In this document: positions 60,481-64,000 of the stretch, piece by piece
Layout of the letters: the number at the start of each line of letters is the position of its first letter
Position numbering within the stretch: the stretch's first letter is position 1
NCBI RefSeq assembly: GCF_024448985.1
Contig: NZ_JAMOII010000007.1
Coordinates: 62,001-126,000 of the forward strand
Direction: 5' to 3'
DNA length: 64,000 nucleotides
From: Stutzerimonas stutzeri
GTDB taxonomy: Bacteria > Pseudomonadota > Gammaproteobacteria > Pseudomonadales > Pseudomonadaceae
Position numbers and translations under genes: made by a program
The notes under the pieces: generated by a model
What the model was told of the DNA's origin: nothing
Seen by the model: only the letters and a program-made list of their open reading frames with translations
The model's database searches: none

Positions 60481-61665
60481 TCAGCGCACCGCCTCGAACA
60501 GCCCCGAGGCACCCATCCCGCCACCAACGCACATGGTCACTACCCCGTAACGCAGGTTGCGACGCTGCAGCTCGCGGATGAGATGGCCAGTGGTGCGCGA
60601 GCCAGTCATGCCGAACGGGTGGCCGATAGAGATCGAACCACCGTTGACGTTGAATTTCTCGTTATCGATTTCCAGCGTGTCGCGGCAGTACAGGCACTGC
60701 GAGGCGAAGGCTTCGTTGAGTTCCCACAGATCGATGTCGCTAACCTGCAGGCCCTTGGCCTTGAGCAGACGTGGCACCGAAAAGACCGGGCCGATGCCCA
60801 TTTCTTCCGGCTCGCAGCCAGCCACGGTGAAGCCACGGAAGAAGGCGCGCGGTTTGAGACCCAGTTCGAGGGCCTTGTCCAGGCTCATCACCAGCGTCAT
60901 CGAGGCGCCATCGGACAGTTGCGAGGCGTTGCCCGCGGTGACCGAACCGTCTTCAGCAAACACCGGCTTGAGGCCCGACAAGCTTTCCAGCGTGGTATCC
61001 GGACGGTTGCAGTCATCACGATCAACCACGCCATCGTGCTCGGTGCGCTCGCCAGTGGCCTTGTCCTCGGTGAAATAGCGCACGTTCATCGGTACGATTT
61101 CGTCTTGGAACAGCCCCTCTGCTTGAGCCCGCGCCGTGCGCTGCTGGCTCTGCAGGGAGTAGATGTCCTGTTGTTCGCGAGTTACGTTGTAACGACGTGC
61201 AACCAGTTCCGCGGTCTGGCCCATGCTGTGATAGAGGCCAGGCACCCGCTCTTGCAGAATCGAGTTATACAGGTTGTCGGTGTTTTTGCTCTTCGCCGTC
61301 ATGGTGATGGACTCAACACCGCCGGCGACGATGATGTCGCTGCAACCGGAGGCAATCTGGTTGGCGGCGATGGCGATCGACTGCAGGCCGGACGAGCAGA
61401 AACGATTGAGCGTCATACCGGCGCACTGGATACCCAGGTTCGACAGCACCGCTACGTTACGGCCGATGTTGTAGCCCTGCGCTCCTTCATTGGAGCCAGC
61501 ACCGACGATGCAGTCCTCGACCAACTTGGGGTCCAGACCGTTGCGCGACAGCAGCGCGTTGACGCAATGGGCCGCCATGTCATCGGGGCGGGTCATGTTG
61601 AACTTGCCGCGGAAGGACTTGGCCAGGCCGGTCCGTACGCTGTCGACGATCACTACTTCACGCAT
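60481..61665 (-). CDS. Acetyl-CoA acyltransferase (thiolase)
   Basis: 394-residue thiolase acting in beta-oxidation or acetoacetyl-CoA metabolism. The nucleophilic Cys90 is in NRFCSSGLQSIA, the catalytic His in SIGHPFGMTG, and the second catalytic Cys in MCVGGGMGASG. Length and motifs fit the AtoB/FadA superfamily, and chain-length preference cannot be judged. It is monocistronic and convergent with fumC. Confidence 0.93.
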   Translation of the reverse strand: MREVVIVDSVRTGLAKSFRGKFNMTRPDDMAAHCVNALLSRNGLDPKLVEDCIVGAGSNEGAQGYNIGRNVAVLSNLGIQCAGMTLNRFCSSGLQSIAIAANQIASGCSDIIVAGGVESITMTAKSKNTDNLYNSILQERVPGLYHSMGQTAELVARRYNVTREQQDIYSLQSQQRTARAQAEGLFQDEIVPMNVRYFTEDKATGERTEHDGVVDRDDCNRPDTTLESLSGLKPVFAEDGSVTAGNASQLSDGASMTLVMSLDKALELGLKPRAFFRGFTVAGCEPEEMGIGPVFSVPRLLKAKGLQVSDIDLWELNEAFASQCLYCRDTLEIDNEKFNVNGGSISIGHPFGMTGSRTTGHLIRELQRRNLRYGVVTMCVGGGMGASGLFEAVR

Positions 61666-61809
61666 GGCATACCTCGAATTGTTATGCAGGCCGCGATAAC
61701 GGCGCCCTGTCTGTTGACGATTGCCCGAGCATAGTTCCAGCTATTTGCCGAAGGCGACGACCATTCAGCAGGGATATGGTCGACCATCGTTTGCCCCGCT
61801 CGCCATTCC

Positions 61810-63291
61810 TCAGCTGATAGCGGCCTCCAGCGCGTCGTTGAGGGTACGCAGCACCTTGATTCGGGCGAAACGCTTGTCGTTGGCCTCCACCAGGGTCCAG
61901 GGCGCAATTTCGGTACTGGTGCGGTCGACCATGTCTGCCACCGCATGGCCGTAATCGTCCCACTTGTCGCGGTTGCGCCAGTCCTCTTCGGTGATCTTGA
62001 ACTGCTTGTGCGGGGTGTCCTCACGCTCTTTGAACCGCGCCAGCTGCGTTTCCTTGTCGATCGATAGCCAGAATTTGACTACCACCACACCAGCATCCAC
62101 CAGTTGCTCCTCGAAATCGTTGATCTCGGTGTAGGCGCGCAACCATTCATCCGGCGTGCAGAAGCCTTCGACCCGTTCGACCAGCACCCGGCCGTACCAG
62201 GACCGGTCAAAGATGGTGAATTCGCCGCGCGCCGGCACGTTGCGCCAGAACCGCCACAGCCAGGGTTGGGCCAGTTCGTCCTGGCTGGGTGCGGCAATCT
62301 GTACCGTGCGATACAGCCGCGGATCCAGCGCACCCGTTACACGGCGGATGGCGCTGCCCTTGCCCGCAGCATCGTGGCCCTCGAACAACGCCAGCACCCC
62401 ACGCTTGCGCAGACGGCGGTCGCGTAGCAGCTGGGACAGACGTGCCTGCTCCTGTACCAGCTGATGCTTGTATTGATCCTTGTCGAGCTTCTGATCGAGG
62501 TCGAGACTGCCGAGAAGGCTCAGGCGATCAGTGTTTAGCTCGACCGGCGCCGTATGCGGCTGTACAGGTTTCTGTTGGGCAGCGTCCAGCGCTGCAGTGA
62601 GCCCTTCGAGCAACAGACGCCCGGCTGTCAGGCTGCGATAACGCTCGTCGCTGCCCTCGATGACGTACCAGGGCGCGAAATCCCGGCTGCTGCGGCGCAG
62701 GATCAACTCGCCATGCTTCACGAACCGGTCATAGGTTTTCGACTGCTGCCAATCCAGTGGGCTGATCCGCCAGCTGTGCAACGGATCATCCTTGAGCGAG
62801 TCCAGGCGCTTCATCATCTGTTTCTTAGACAGATGAAACCAGAACTTGAAGATCAGCATGCCTTCCTTACAGAGCATGCGTTCCAAACGCTGAGCGCGGT
62901 CAATGGCCAGTTCCAGTTCAGACTTCTTTATGCGCCCGTGGACGCGGTCCTCGAGCATCTTGCTGTACCAGTTGCCGAAGAATATCCCGGTCTGACCTTT
63001 TGGCGGCAGGCGTCGCCAATAGCGCCAGGCCGGCGGGTGCGAGAGCTCCTCGTCAGTAGGCACGTCGAAGCTGTCGACCCGAATCAGCCGAGGGTCCATC
63101 CATTCACTGAGCAGCTTGATCGTCTCGCCCTTGCCGGCGCCCTCGATGCCATTGATCAGGATCAGCAGCGGAAACCGCGCCTGCTCGCGCAACCGGTACT
63201 GCGCGTCCAGCAAGGCCTGGCGCAAGGCGGGCACCTCGGCGTCATAGGTTGCCTTATCGATGGTGTGGCCGATTTCTGCGGATTCGAACAT
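61810..63291 (-). CDS. pap: Polyphosphate:AMP phosphotransferase (two PPK2 domains)
   Basis: 493-residue cytosolic enzyme that makes ADP from AMP and polyphosphate. Two PPK2 kinase domains are fused: the first carries NGIEGAGKGETIKLL and WYSKML near residues 50-145, the second EGHDAAGKGSAIRRV and RSWYGRVLVERVEGF near residues 310-400. ATG 63291 has CAGGAG upstream; the longer frame to 63576 overlaps the divergent mnmC start. Length matches the fused Pseudomonas protein (about 496). Confidence 0.92.
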   Translation of the reverse strand: MFESAEIGHTIDKATYDAEVPALRQALLDAQYRLREQARFPLLILINGIEGAGKGETIKLLSEWMDPRLIRVDSFDVPTDEELSHPPAWRYWRRLPPKGQTGIFFGNWYSKMLEDRVHGRIKKSELELAIDRAQRLERMLCKEGMLIFKFWFHLSKKQMMKRLDSLKDDPLHSWRISPLDWQQSKTYDRFVKHGELILRRSSRDFAPWYVIEGSDERYRSLTAGRLLLEGLTAALDAAQQKPVQPHTAPVELNTDRLSLLGSLDLDQKLDKDQYKHQLVQEQARLSQLLRDRRLRKRGVLALFEGHDAAGKGSAIRRVTGALDPRLYRTVQIAAPSQDELAQPWLWRFWRNVPARGEFTIFDRSWYGRVLVERVEGFCTPDEWLRAYTEINDFEEQLVDAGVVVVKFWLSIDKETQLARFKEREDTPHKQFKITEEDWRNRDKWDDYGHAVADMVDRTSTEIAPWTLVEANDKRFARIKVLRTLNDALEAAIS

Positions 63292-63447
63292 CGTGTTCTC
63301 CTGAACAGGTGACATCGCGACAATTCCGGCGGGCGGTGGACCGCGTCGGATGCCGCACAACGAAAGCCATATCGATGCGACAAACCGCGCCCGCGGCAGG
63401 TTTCGCAGCGCTGGTAGAATCGCCCCCTTTCGCTCCAGGAATCGCTC

Positions 63448-64000
63448 ATGTCCTCTCAGGTCACCACCGGTTTCCAGCATGCCGAACTCGACTGGGACGA
63501 GAATGGCCAGCCGCAATCCCGGCAGTATGGTGATGTGTATTTTTCGCGCGCTTCGGGGATGGCGGAAACCGCTCACGTCTTCCTGCGGCCCAACGCACTC
63601 GCCGAGCGGTTTGCCGCGCTAGATGAAGCAGAGCGATTCGTCATCGGCGAAACGGGGTTCGGGACCGGGCTGAATTTTCTGTGCGCCTGGGCATTGTTCG
63701 AGCGCACCGCGCCGTCGACAGCACAGCTGCATTTCGTCAGCGTCGAAAAGCATCCGCTCACCCATGACGATATGCAGCGTGCACTGTCTCTCTGGCCCGA
63801 GCTGAAGCCTCAGGCCCGACAGCTGCTGGATCAGTACGTGGCGATCAACCCAGGCTTTCAGCAATTTCGTTTTGGGCGCGTGGTGCTAACCTTGTTGGTC
63901 GGCGATGCGCTCGATTGCCTGAGCGGCCTGGATGCGCAGATCGATGCCTGGTTCCTCGATGGTTTCGCCCCGGCCAAGAATCCCGAGATGTGGCAACCCG
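63448..64000 (+). CDS. mnmC: MnmC, tRNA mnm5s2U biosynthesis bifunctional protein (N-terminal part)
   Basis: The first 184 residues are visible before the window ends. They carry the methyltransferase domain of MnmC, which completes 5-methylaminomethyl-2-thiouridine at tRNA wobble position 34. SAM-binding GETGFGTGLNFL is near residue 68 and the active loop AWFLDGFAPAKNPEMW near residue 172. ATG 63448 follows an AGGA site. The FAD-dependent oxidase half lies outside the window. Confidence 0.93.
   Translation, partial: MSSQVTTGFQHAELDWDENGQPQSRQYGDVYFSRASGMAETAHVFLRPNALAERFAALDEAERFVIGETGFGTGLNFLCAWALFERTAPSTAQLHFVSVEKHPLTHDDMQRALSLWPELKPQARQLLDQYVAINPGFQQFRFGRVVLTLLVGDALDCLSGLDAQIDAWFLDGFAPAKNPEMWQP

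Noticed and set aside
60583-61734. Plus-strand open frame of 383 codons
   Set aside because: Antisense to the thiolase gene with its catalytic residues in place; a high-GC codon-bias artefact.

Overview
The window reads as chromosome of a Pseudomonas-type gammaproteobacterium, most likely the Stutzerimonas (Pseudomonas) stutzeri group. Evidence: high GC; Pseudomonas-style REP palindromes of the GTAGGAGCGAGC type; and, as far as I recall PAO1, two blocks in PAO1-like order. These are dusA-tal-STAS/response regulator-PilZ-mlaA-queF-ABC-fadE-PA2817-like, and a LysR/itaconate catabolism block resembling PA0877-PA0884. All names come from reading translations by eye; no database search was possible.

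Layout. 1-6.9 kb: housekeeping genes (ABC-F protein Uup cut by the window edge, lytic transglycosylase Slt, MOSC protein, CheV, lipid kinase YegS). 7.1-20 kb: a Wzy-type exopolysaccharide cluster (priming transferase, Wzb-like phosphatase, Wzc-like kinase, secreted GH5 glycanase, polymerase, two glycosyltransferases, Gmd and Rmd for GDP-D-rhamnose, Wza), closed by a strong terminator. No Wzx flippase gene is visible. 20-24.8 kb: an accessory zone with a decayed PepSY membrane protein, an orphan curlin-repeat (amyloid-type) secreted protein, a TonB-dependent receptor, a decayed chemoreceptor tail and about 580 bases with nothing recognisable. 24.8-36.3 kb: the conserved core block from dusA to the PA2817-like gene. 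36.3-39 kb: a REP pair, a sodium:solute symporter with a 43-residue membrane partner, and a structured inverted-repeat element. 39-47.4 kb: an itaconate degradation operon (hydratase, acyl-CoA dehydrogenase, VOC protein, MmgE/PrpD, CoA transferase, citramalyl-CoA lyase, TRAP binding protein) with its divergent LysR regulator. The DctQ/DctM membrane subunits expected after the binding protein are absent. 47.7-64 kb: MFS transporter, ArfB, YdjM-like protein, APC permease, a chemoreceptor, ABC exporter, DsbA-like protein, TrhO, BolA, DUF2059 protein, fumarase C, thiolase, polyphosphate:AMP phosphotransferase, and the start of mnmC.

How the genes fit together. The exopolysaccharide genes and the nearby curlin-repeat protein suggest a matrix-building region flanked by gene decay. 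The itaconate operon would convert itaconate to pyruvate and acetyl-CoA via itaconyl-CoA and citramalyl-CoA. Several kinds of small palindromic repeats sit in spacers, mainly inside the itaconate operon and next to arfB. I saw no tRNA, rRNA, CRISPR array, complete insertion sequence or phage genes.
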